This document shows, piece by piece, positions 52,954-64,000 of a stretch of DNA of 64,000 bases. This DNA is from Bretschneidera sinensis. Lineage: Eukaryota > Streptophyta > Magnoliopsida > Brassicales > Akaniaceae. The notes beneath the pieces are model-generated. The model was not told where the DNA came from, ran no database searches, and was given only the letters and a program-made list of their open reading frames with translations. The translations under genes and the position numbers were made by a program. The stretch is taken from assembly GCA_023935145.1 (NCBI GenBank), contig CM043704.1, forward strand, positions 95,815,873 to 95,879,872. Direction: 5' to 3'. The number at the start of each line of letters is the position of its first letter. Position 1 is the first letter of the stretch.

Positions 52954-55900
52954 CTACCTGAAAAATACAGAGAATTTTAAGTTAGCACAGACAACTAAGG
53001 GATAAGGGATTCGTGTATGTGCAACATAGCCAAGAACAAGAATGAAAATAGCCACTAACCTTTTGTAAAGAACCCTTACATCTTCCTTTAGCAAGGGACT
53101 TTCCAAGAAGAGATCACCGCACTCATCCACATCAACAGTCTCCACCTCAAAATTCCGGTAACCACAATACTCGTTCCACTCAAACCACATCTTTGAAATT
53201 AGTTCCTTCTTGAAGCAAGTCCTATGATCTGCCTCTTCAGGTGAATCAGCAGCAACCAATCTATATGCATACACTTTCTTCTTTTGGCCAGGTCGGAAAG
53301 CACGACCTACTGCTTGGCGGGTTACTGATGGGTTAAGATGAACATCCAAAATTATAATGCGGGATGCCCCCACCAAGGAAATGCCCTCTCCACATGCCTT
53401 AATTGACCCAAAGAAAACTTTAGCATCAGGGGAATTGTTAAAGCGCTCCATAGACCACTCTCGATTCTCAGAACTTGATTCACCTGAGATCACAAAGATT
53501 TCTCGCCCTGGTCTCCAGCCCCTCGCCTTCACTGCTAGTCTCTCTAAAAACTTCAAAGGTACAAGATACTGACTAAAAACCAGTAGCTTCTCACCAGCTG
53601 ACTCACATAAGTTCATCATATTAAGAAAGAATTTTGCTTTGACTCCATCTTTCACATCTATTTTCTCTAACATCTCATCCATCTTATAATCTGTTGTGAC
53701 AGAATTCTCAGAGAAAGAATTCAGTTTTGGATGAAGATAAACAGCACTTCCAACAGAAGAAATCTTAAATTTCCTCTCAAATTTCTTTAACTTCTGAACT
53801 TCATTCTTCTGTATGGAACTGAGATTAAGAACTACAGTAAAATCAACAAGTCCAGGAAGCTCGTCCAAGAAATCTCCTTTATAATAATGAAGGACCTTTC
53901 TTGTCATCTCACGTAGATCTTGGATGACACTCACTTTCCTTTTGAAATCCTCATCCCTCTGTAGTGTATGCTCCACCAAATCATAAAAAGCTGCATCGCC
54001 ACCAGCTTTGAACTGCTTCCTCACACCCGGTATATGCACTCGACTCATGATCCGCTTGACAACAGCTTTGGAAGCATCCATTCTGAGAAACTTTGGTCGA
54101 ACTAGGTTCAAAATATTAAAAACCTCTTTTACATGATTTTGGTAGAGGGTTCCAGAAAGTACAACTTTTCGAGGGGTCTGGACTTTTGCAAGGGATTGCA
54201 ACACATCAGTGTTCTCATTCCTTGGAGTGTGACCTTCATCCAAAATTAGAATTGAAGGTACCTTGAGCAGTATCTCTTCACAAGCAGCTGATGTCTTGCT
54301 GGTTCCACTGTCACAAATAATAGTGGAGAACTGTTTGTACCCTAAGAAAAGGATACTCCTCTGCTCCATCCACTGTTTCAACACCTCCAATTGCTGTGCC
54401 CGATTATCTGCTTTCGCAGTGTAAAAATCAAACAGTGCAAGATCCTCTACTTGCCATGTCTGAAACTCCTTTTTCCATGTAGATAAGATTCCCTTAGGAA
54501 GGACAACTAGTGGTCTAGCATGAGGATATTTTGCTAGGAAGCTTTGCATGAAACTAATTATCATAAACGTCTTTCCAGATCCAGGAGCATGAGCCAAGAT
54601 GCAACCCCCAGGATTCTCTGTCACCAAGTTGCTGCACAGAAAATTAAATCCCTCTATTTGATGAGGTTTCATTTGCTTCATATGCCTGGGGTGAGCAGAA
54701 ATGTCAGTTACCATCAAACCATGTTCAGACAATTTAACTCCAAGTTTCTCAGATGGCTCTCTGTCTTTTGCATTCCGAGATTCAGAAACATAAGTTCTTG
54801 TACTCCTTTTGACCTGGATTAAAACCATAAAGAAAGTCAAAAGGTGACAGAATTTCCAGCAGACCTGTTGATTGGTGACTTCGATTAAAGAAAGGATTCA
54901 CACAAATTTCAAAAAATGAAGTTAACACAATACCTAAGCTGCTGATAAATCACACAATAAAGTAAACCATCTCAATAAGAAAACAAGGAAAGTCCACCAA
55001 TTACTATAACTGATTGTGAACCAGTTAACTAATGATGAAATATTGAAAACTCCAGCAAACATCAGCATATAACAACTATATATGAAATAAATAAAAAAAA
55101 AATAGAGAGATGAAATTCATAAAAACTTCACTAACCAAAAAAAAATGTTGCACAAATTTTGTTTTCTATCATTCCAAATGAACTGTGTACTAGTGCCTTA
55201 AATTCATGAGAAAATTTCCCTAGACGGGAGAGGGGGATCCAGAACTCCTTGCCAGCATACCAGCTGAAAAGAGCACATTCCCCTGCTAAGTCCGACAGAT
55301 TTATAATGTATGAGCTCCATATGATGCTTGCAAAGATATTATTGGATGCATATAATAGTAACACTGCTGTAGTCAATTGATAAGAACCGTTTCAGAACTT
55401 GCATACATCAGACACAAAGAATCCCCCATGTATTAGTTTAAATTATCAAAATGCCTAAAATTTATACTTAGATGTAATAATTCAGAACTGATATTCTGAA
55501 ATGGAAGTTTTTACCAAGATCAGGTGAAGTAAGACACCCTATCTCTTATGCTGATTCTGATACTTAATCAGAAAGGTAGGATGCACACAATCCTAGACTC
55601 CTAAAGTTCAACTCAAAGCCCCAACAGATGAAAAATTAAGGAGGTGGGAGATATAGGAAAGAGAGGATATGAGCACTCCACACAAATAAAAGTAGAGGGA
55701 ATGCATTCTCCAATGTAATTCACCGATCAAACAAAGCTGCAAGGACGGAAGTAGTGGATTTCAGTTTGAACAACAAGGACCTTGAAAGATGATTAAAGTC
55801 AACCCAGAACCAAGCCACAGTTTCAACCCATCGAAAACATGTTATTAACCCCTGAAACTAACCCATACACTAGCCAACTTGATAAATGCATGTTACTTCA

Positions 55901-58900
55901 AAATATCATGGAGGTTAAAGAATTCCAAATAACTTGCACCCAGAATTTCAGAGAATATTCAAACCAGAAAATGCTTTATCACTTATTCTAACTAGAAAAG
56001 GCGAAAAGAGATCACTAGATCACAACTATGAAAAAAGAACTATAATAGAAATTGAATAGAGTTTGAATAACTAACTCTATTCTCAAAACAAACTGGACAA
56101 TGAGAATAACAAATTCCTACCAGTTTTGGCTTGTCCCACTGACCACATCCTATAAAGACACTGGAATTTTCGTCTATGCTATCAAAAGTATCCATCTACT
56201 TTTCTAACATCAGATTAGAAAATTAAATGTATAGTATTATAGGATTAAGAAGAATGATTAAGAGATGAACGTACCTTATTATACTGCACCTCAATTATAG
56301 TCTCAATACCTCTCTCAATAACCCCACAAATGCGACAAACATAACCAAGATCATCCTTCAAGACAAAAGAATGATCACAAGCCTCTCCATCTTCTTGCAT
56401 TTGTCCGTTAGTCAAAGGATCCTCAGTACCATCCTGTAAGAAGGAATACATAGATGATAAAATAGTCTAACAAGTAGAATATTCAACAATAATTTATTCT
56501 GATTTACTTATAATATGAGTCCTTGACATCTAAGATGGCTAGAACCATGTAACAGATCTAAACATGCAACATAAAGTATTGCAAGCAATATTATGATGAG
56601 CTGCTTATGAAGTATGTCTAATAACTTCTATTTTATTAAGAACAAGCCCAATAATCAGAAAATAAGTAAACAAGCTCCAAAGGACATCTGAAAAATAAGT
56701 GACTAAAATTACCATAGAAGATAAGAGAACCTTTTGTATCCATTTCAAACAACAAGCAATAGCAGTTTAGCTAAAAATTACACCTAGCAAAATCAGCTAG
56801 CCATAATCCTTTGCAATTTCGCCCTGATATGTCATATATTTTGCCAAACCATCTCGTCAACTTAAATTTGCTAAAAAACAGTTCAAACTACGATCAAACT
56901 CTAATGGTCATTATCATAATCCTAATTCATCACGTTTTCTCTTAATCTTCCAAATATTTTTCCCCCAAAACCAACAGCCATCTAGAACACAAATAAGAAA
57001 CTCCAGCCTTTATCGTTTTATTGGCCATCTCTGTATCTTTGTATTGAAAATTGTAACTGACCACCATGGACAAAGAGACTTGATATGATCTATGCTAATA
57101 AAGCACATAAATACGAGGTTCATCTTATTTCAAAAGAAAGAAAATTTTGAATAAATAATTGACCAAGGATTGAAGTAGAATACCTTAGAACACTCAATCG
57201 CCATTGCCATTTCCTTCCAAATATCACCAAGACCATCATCTGCAATCTCAGCTTGATCATCATCATCGTCTTCGCCAACATAAACACCTTTATCCTTCTC
57301 AATCTCAGTTTCCTCAATAAGACTAACTTTTTCTCCTCTTCTAATTGGGGCCTTTGAGTATTGCCTAATCTGGATATGGTTATGGTACAAAATTATTCTC
57401 ATATAGTTAAAAACAAGAGCAGAGCAGAAATAGTGCTATTCCAGATGCATAACCTCCTCATATGCATTTAGTTTGAGAGAGATAAGTATAGGGGGAGGGA
57501 GTTCTTATCCTAATGTTTTACATAAAAGCTTGCCACAATATCCTTGGGCCAAACAAAGACTTCCCTAGAAAATAATTTAGAGCTACAAAAATATACTTAA
57601 CAAATCTATCCTTCAAAGCAGGAGTGCTCAAATAACTTTTCAAAAGGTATTATACATAGGATAATCACTGCAGTGAAGCGTATGTAATTACATGGTGTTT
57701 AATCAAAGAAGATTTGTTTTTTTAATGAGTATAATCAAAGAAGATTTTGAAAACTAAAACATGTATCAATTTTAGAAACCAATATCCACATTCACTGCCC
57801 TAATTTAAAAACTAGTTGGTGATCCATGTTTTGATAGTTATGCCCTCATCCGCATTCTCAAATCTCAAACATGTAACTACAACATTGCATGTGCAACAGA
57901 AACTTACCATCATATCCTTACTGAAACGTGGACCATCGGGCTTCCCCAAGACAACCTCCTCGAAAGGATATTGAGGCCTCCGATCCCCAGTATATTCATC
58001 ATCTGAATCAGGAATAACAACAGACAAGGTTGATGGTGTAACACCATTTACAACATCATCATCATCATCCAGATCAATGACATAATGAGTAGCTTGTCGA
58101 TTTGCCAACTCTGAAGACCCTTTAATCGAACTCTTCTCCACATCCGCGAACATGTGTGACAGTGAAGGATACATTGCTCGATAATAGTTCATCATCTGCA
58201 TTTTCCGATTAGCAAGGTCTTCTATCTCTTTTGTAACACTTCCAAATTTACCAGTATCAAAGCTTTCAATCATGCTACAAACAGCAAATGGATCAGAATA
58301 ATCGATAACTTCAGATGAGGCCTTTGGTTTCTCTACTTCATTTGCACCTGTTGTACTTGTGGAGGCCCCCAGCCTACCATAACCTTTCCCATCATTTGAT
58401 CTCTTAATTCTTTTATGTCCCGCCGAATAAAACTCTGTTAACAAATAATGAAAAGTCACATGTAGACCACAAAATACAAGCAATCATATCCGTGAACATA
58501 ACAAAATTTAGAAGAACAAGGTTCATTTTGTTGACTTCAAATATCCCGTCAGCTCACAAAGCCTTAATCTCAATTCGGCAGTGAACTTCAAATGTGATGC
58601 AAGAACACATTATTCATCAATGAAATGTTTATTTATCCGAAAACAAAACTACATTATTCATTTTTTTTAGATTTATAAGCAAAATTGTACGACTATAATG
58701 CTTGGTCGATTAACATAACTGAAACAATCAGAGCAGTTACCAAAAAAAACTTGTCCAATTGCATGTCTTAGTTTCAAAAACAAGAAGAATATATTGTAAA
58801 TAATCCTAATAATTATGTTTAAAAAACGCAAACAAGTCAAAGAAAAACATAACTGCAACAAAGCAAATTTAAGCGCACCAATAAAATGCACAAGAACAAT

Positions 58901-59716
58901 AATAAGAAAATGTCTAATTAAAGCAAAAGTTATACATAAAATCTATATGTATACGTATATGCAGACGCACAGGGATGAATCCATGTTAGGTCCAATGGGA
59001 AAAAATCCTGGAATATTTTAAGAAAATTTTAAAATGCCCCACTAAAAAAATTATTTTAGCTTACCCCCACCTCCACTCTTAAGTCAAGTGAAAAGTTGCT
59101 GCCGCTTAAAAAATGTTGTTTTTTTTTTTATATTTGTTTCATATATTGTTCCATCTTGTTCATTACATGAACTAATTAAACTAATAATTTTGAATTAATT
59201 ATGAAAAAATATCTCAAGAGTACGCTAATATTAAAAAATACTTCCAAAATAAAAGGAACTAATACTAGTGAGACACAATTTTGGTTGAAAATGACCTATT
59301 TAGTAGCATTGATAATTAAATTTTTTACAATACTTTCAAAATATGAAAAAAGGGGAACAATCGTAAGGGGTCCGTACTTACATGCAAGGCTGATTTTTTT
59401 ATTAGTACATTCAAATCTGGTTTTTGTTGTACCGTTTATTTTGTGTCTAAAACTTTTTATAAGAAAATATTCATATTAATGGTATTGCATGAAATATTTT
59501 CAATGTGTTTTGTAAAATTGTCTTAATACTTTCTCTCAAATTATAAGTAAATATAGTCTAATAACTTCGACCCACCTACGAAAAATTCTGGATCACTCTC
59601 TGCAGATGCATACACAAGCCGATAGATACATGTATATATATAGATATATATAGAGAGAGAGTACCATTTGGAGTCGCGTGGTTACTTGTCAAAGCCATCA
59701 AAGCAAGAGGCTCCAT
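52954..59716 (-). CDS. DRD1: SNF2-like chromatin remodeller DRD1, RNA-directed DNA methylation
   Basis: DRD1, with DMS3 and RDM1, helps RNA polymerase V produce scaffold transcripts at silenced loci. Minus-strand exons 59665-59716, 57908-58434, 57184-57369, 56275-56433, 53060-54813 and 52954-52957 are in phase, giving 893 residues, close to the Arabidopsis protein. The N-terminal part is acidic (DLDDDDD near 155, EDDDDD near 225). A Cys motif, CRICG, is near 287. The helicase half contains AHAPGSGKT (motif I, 382-390), LDEGH (motif II, 499-503), LSGTLYQNH (527-535), VFSQY and [13 protein letters not shown] (motif VI, 808-820). The carboxy end is [13 protein letters not shown] in place of DEAH, and KACGEGISL, fit the DRD1/CLSY branch. 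The terminal exon contributes only the last base of Arg and the stop. The related paralogue CHR34-type is the alternative call. Confidence 0.93.
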
Positions 59717-61177
59717 TGATCATCAAATTTCACGAAAAGCACTAAAAGTGGGAGGGGACAAAGATAAAGAGCAAGTGAGTTGTAAAGCTCCAATAAATTC
59801 AATTAAATCATACCCTAAACTCAATTGACAATAAAACAACATAAGCAAAGTTTATAGAGTAAAATGACTCACATTTTACCTTCGCAGTGCAAGGGACCTT
59901 CCCCCCCTCTCTCTAGAACACGCCTACCTATGGAGAAAGAGAGAGAGAGAGAGAGAGAGAGAAAGAGCAACAGAAAGTCCTCCCAGTTTCAGTCGTTTTT
60001 ACTCTCTTCTTGTTGTGTGGATTGTGTAGGCGTTGTTTACAGTATTGACCCTAACCAGAAAATAAAAAACGTATCCGCTTAAAGTTAATTTAAATGAAAA
60101 TTTATTTTTTAAAATATACTAAAATTTAATCAAACTAAATTTTATTAAATAATTAAACATTAAAATATGTTTGATTTGTTTAAATTTTTGATAAAATTTA
60201 AAATTGTCTTTTACACTTGTTCCAAGCATAAAACTCGAAAGTAAACTCCTGTGTATTTCATTGTAAGTTAAATACAATACCAACCATTCAAGCGTCACAA
60301 TTTTATTGGGTAATGATATTTGTGGGTCCATGTAGATTGACGTGGACCAATGAAGATTTAGATTGAGGTTGGTGAGGAGGGTTGAAGGATGGAATGGGAT
60401 GCAGTGAAACTTTGCGCTCTTCAAGTCGGAGAAACTGAAGAAATTACCAAATAAAATAGTAAAAAAGATGCTCCCCATTTGAGTAAGTGTTTGGATGCAC
60501 GAGATACTGTACTCTAATGACGGAACGGAATAACACTGCACCATTGCAAGAAATTTTAAAACTTAAGTAGGGAAAAAACGGTATTACTCAACAAAAATAC
60601 GCAAACCCTAAAAAAAATCAACAAAAACACATATTCTCTCACTTTTAAAAATAAAATAGTAATTGTTTTTGCCTAAAATATGTTAACAAATGATTTTTAC
60701 CTGCTCTGTCAAGACGTCATGTACACATGTATATCAGATCATCCTATGATATGTTCTGCTTGCGCTTTCAAAGAGATTGTGGTTCAATCGAGTCATGAGC
60801 CAAAATATCCTAAAACAAATCCAACATACTTATTGAGGGTTTTCATTCAAGGCTCATATTCCTACTAAACAAGTTAAAAGGGATCAACTCTCTAAAGAAA
60901 AGATTAAGTGGGTGGAAAAAATGATGAGTTTGTTAAAGTCTGGAAACACGATTGGTTAGGTTTGAGTCCATTTAGCCTTTTGATTCAAGGGTTCTTGCTT
61001 GAAGAAGAGAGGATCTAAGAGCGGGAAATATCATCTGATGGTGGGATTTTGATAAATTCTATGTGGCTTTGCCTTTTCTCAATACAAAGGATATTCTTAC
61101 TTGGGAGAATTATAGTGATGGTAATTTAGAAAACAATTAGCCTATCTTATTAACAATCAAGAGAGTGCTCCACTTTT
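59717..61177. other. DRD1 upstream region and intergenic DNA
   Basis: A GA dinucleotide repeat (about 59937-59962) lies some 230 bases upstream of the DRD1 ATG, in promoter or leader sequence. The rest has no recognisable gene. A 141-codon minus-strand frame at 60119-60544 has a composition like AT-rich noise and no domain. The stretch 60700-61130 may be the beginning of the LINE relic that follows, but no motif was identified. Confidence 0.4.
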
Positions 61178-62560
61178 CAATTAATTGAAACTAGATCTAG
61201 AAACGTTTTTGCCATCACAGAATTAAAAAAATTTAGTTGGCTCTTTATTATGACAGATTTGTTACCAAGTTTGCATATCTTCTCATAAATACCATTGTGG
61301 AGCGTTACTGTGACTTTTGTCGTGACTCCACTTAAAGTGATTTGCACGTTTTTAGAGGTTATCAACTTACCAAAGATTTTAGATTTGTTGATGATTCACT
61401 CAACCCTGGTGTGGATAATGATGAATCCATTTTTGCGTGGTTTTAAAGAATGCCATTAATTACCATTTTTCCATTAGTTGGAATTGGATCTTGAAACTTC
61501 TTTGCCATCACATAATTACTTTTTTTTTAGTTAGCTTCTTTGTTATGATAGACTTACTACCAAGTTTCTCAATGTAAATATCATTGTGAAACCTTGTTGT
61601 GCCCTTTGTCGTAACTATATTGAAAGTGACTTGCACTTTTTTAAAGGCTGTCAATTTACCAAAGATTTTCAAGATTTTTTGGATGCTCCAAACATGTTTG
61701 GCGCCTTGCTACTAATCAATCATCTCCGGTCTTTATAGCTTTCAAAGCCAAATACTTCCTTACTGACAATATATGGACTTGCTCTAAACAAAATCAAGTT
61801 TCTTGGCTTTGGAAAGGCATTATTCATGATATAAATTTGCTGCTACAAAACATTTGTCATAATTGGGATCGAAACCCCATCATTTCAAATAAATCTCCAC
61901 CTGATTCATTAACACATACTAACTAAGCCAATTTTCAACAAATACCTTGGTAGAAAACCAACCAAATACTTCCATCACACCAAAAGATAATACTTAGTGA
62001 AAACAAGATATGCAAAGGCTAGTGGTGTATGGGATTCTCTACACTAGAGAACTAACTTTTTTCTAGGAAAGATATGAAAACACACTTAGAGGCTTAAACT
62101 GCTACAAAAGGTGATCATCTTCCTTTAGAAAAAATACTTTCAAGGACTTTCAATGGGTTTTGAACTCAAACAAAAACAACTCAGGGGTGATTTCTCTTGC
62201 CAGTAGTGCAAAGTTGAAACAGAGGATGTTAACCATGTATTTTTCTCTTAAGCATTCCTGAGGGCAGTTTGGTTCACCTTTTTACTTGCATGGCATCCTG
62301 ATGATAAGGGTCTTCGATGTGTAATTTCTTGGATTGTGGCACGTCTGATTAGAAGCAAGAGGCAATGTAACAACCCATATATGATTCATGATTGTTGCAC
62401 TTTATGGATTCTTTGGAAGCACATGAATAAATTCAAGTTTGAAGATAAATCACCAACCCCCATACAAGTTGTTAAACAAGGACATCATATTGCCAACTAT
62501 TGCCTTCAAGAATATAGAGAGAAATCTTTGAATTGGACATGTTAACGTTTTTTGGCAAGG
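61178..62560 (+). mobile_element. LINE 3' relic with RT zinc-binding (zf-RVT) and downstream regions
   Basis: Plus-strand translation near 61240-61380 and again near 61530-61680 gives two diverged copies of a module with YDR, two closely spaced cysteines (CDFC and CALC) and SDLH(V/F)F, typical of the zinc-binding domain that follows reverse transcriptase in plant non-LTR elements. Farther on, FKAKYFLTDNIWT and SWLWKGIIHD (61735-61830), then LWILWKHMNKFKFEDKSPTPIQVV (about 62400-62475), are common in LINE-derived sequences. Stops and frame changes are frequent, so it is a dead relic. No RT catalytic region or poly(A) end was located. Confidence 0.65.
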
Positions 62561-64000
62561 TTTCTTTCTTTGTCCCCTTTAAAAAAAAAACATCATGGAG
62601 GGAACCTTTTTTTATGCTCATTCCTTCAATGAAATTGATAAAACCAACACTTTTGAAATTTTCTTTTTGGGCCATTGCTCTTCTCCTCTTAGAAAATTCA
62701 AGTGTGTACACGTTCATTAAGAAATTACTTAGGCAGGTGGGCTAAATGGAAATCCATGAACAGCTGACATATGTGTGTGATGAAAATCGAAGAAAGAATT
62801 AGGATTAAGTGGTTTAAGAAATGGAAATGGTGTGAATTTAGTGTTCAAGCACAACTTTGGGGTCTCCATGATGGAGTGTAGATGGACATCGATACGAGAG
62901 TAAAAAATTTGGAAATTGAACTTGATGTAAGGGTCGTTTTTGGCTTGTTAAATAGTTTTAACATTATATTGCATTCTTAACACACACATTGATCAATGCA
63001 TGTTGTTGATGAGTAAGCTAAAGGAGTTCAAGTTGAAGTACTGCTTAATTTCGTGAAGCAAACAAAGTGGTTGATTGTTTGGTGCACAAAAGGTCTAGAG
63101 TAAACATGTGAACAACTTTTTTGTAATCCATTTGTTTTTTGTGGAGCTTTCTAGATGTTGATTTGAGGGGAACTGATGCTGAAAATATGTGCTTTGTAAT
63201 GATTAATTTTTCTTAATGAAGTTTATTTTAACCGAACCATATCATTAACTATTCTATACACGTGTTAAGTATCACACACTCAAGTTGTTTTGTAAATACC
63301 TTTCATTGCCACAAGAGATAGGTTCCATTCATTTAAGAATAGTCTAGACCTATTAGATCCCCCCCTCTCTCTAATGTTTTCTCTTTATCATTCACATCAC
63401 ATTTGAATTCTATATAGCATGAACTTAAAATCCTTCATAAACATATAACAAGAGAAAGTCAACTTGATGATTAGATGTAGTTAAAAAAGATATTATGATT
63501 GATCATAATAATTTGCGTGTCAATAGTTTTAAAAACATGCATTAAAAATGACATTCACTTTAGCATTATATGTGTGGTTTCAAAGCTGATCTATAGTTGT
63601 TTGGTTCTTTGGATATCGTTTCGTAGGAAAGAAAAGTAATAGAAAAGATTATTGAGACGTTTCATGTTTCTTTCTCATATATATATAAACCACATTCCTC
63701 GCAAATTGGGAAAATTGAGGATTGAAGTTTAAAATAAAGTATTTTTTTTATATTATTCTTGTTTCTATACTACCAAACACATGATAGAAAAACATCAATC
63801 CTTTTATTTTTTTCATTATCTCTTTTTTTTTTTAATCTTTTCCCTTATTTATCTCAATTGTCTTAAGTACTAAACATAGCACTTGGAGTCACCAAATTAT
63901 TTTTATTCTCCTCCATCTCCCTAAACAAAAAACAGATGTTGAGTGAAAACAAATGTTTTATAAGAAATTTAGAAGGAAATATTTGACGTCATACCATTTG
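62561..64000. other. AT-rich DNA, no gene seen
   Basis: Possibly the remaining tail of the LINE relic up to about 63230, where partial phrases suggest a decayed RNase H-like end, but this is not secure. From 63300 on there is only low-complexity AT-rich sequence with short frames. Confidence 0.35.

Noticed and set aside
56121..56195. Possible extra DRD1 exon reading [15 protein letters not shown] before a GT donor
   Set aside because: Neighbouring exons already join in frame to give the expected [14 protein letters not shown] sequence, and including this segment would interrupt a conserved stretch. No convincing acceptor was seen.
60119..60544. Minus-strand frame of 141 codons upstream of DRD1
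   Set aside because: AT-rich, Phe/Leu/Ile-rich composition with no domain, no splice partners and no supporting context; most likely chance.

Overview
The window is nuclear DNA of a flowering plant, most likely a woody core eudicot (inference). The evidence is AT-rich intergenic DNA, small exons with GT-AG introns, an intron-containing tRNA-Tyr, Copia, TRIM and LINE remnants, an endogenous pararetrovirus scrap, and protein-coding genes of typically plant families. The species cannot be fixed from the sequence alone.

Layout. (1) 1-8.9 kb: the minus-strand gene for ribosomal protein RPS25. Its third intron has grown to about 5.5 kb and holds two half Copia elements in head-to-head orientation, forming a 3.7-kb inverted repeat. 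(2) 9-20.5 kb: a repeat-rich interval with a nuclear tRNA-Tyr(GTA), two members of a TRIM family, a LINE reverse-transcriptase relic split by at least two later insertions, and a caulimovirid movement-protein fragment lying between two direct repeats of about 0.5 kb. (3) 20.8-21.5 kb: a single-exon DUF4408/DUF761 membrane protein. (4) 23.3-34.5 kb: an 18-exon minus-strand gene for a nucleolar multi-RRM protein (RBM28/Nop4 family), with a TRIM-like insertion in intron 6. (5) 35.5-37.6 kb: a four-exon soluble epoxide hydrolase. (6) 37.6-46.4 kb: a long gene-free upstream region, then a BEL1-like (BLH1-type) TALE homeodomain gene to 50.3 kb. (7) 51.4-59.7 kb: the minus-strand gene for DRD1, the SNF2-like remodeller of RNA-directed DNA methylation, with a relic copy of its 3' end just beyond it. 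(8) 60-64 kb: a decayed LINE tail carrying a duplicated RT zinc-binding module.

Functional links. RPS25 and the RBM28-type protein both serve ribosome production, and both upstream regions carry TGGGCC/T (site II) motifs; RPS25 also has a telo-box. DRD1 acts with RNA polymerase V in transposon silencing, so it sits among the kinds of sequence its pathway targets. No operon-like or prokaryotic-type system is present. The most unusual structures are the Copia palindrome inside RPS25, the repeat-flanked viral scrap, and the DRD1 3' end with its relic. Gene models were assembled by reading splice sites and reading phase by eye; UTR ends and start sites are not determined.
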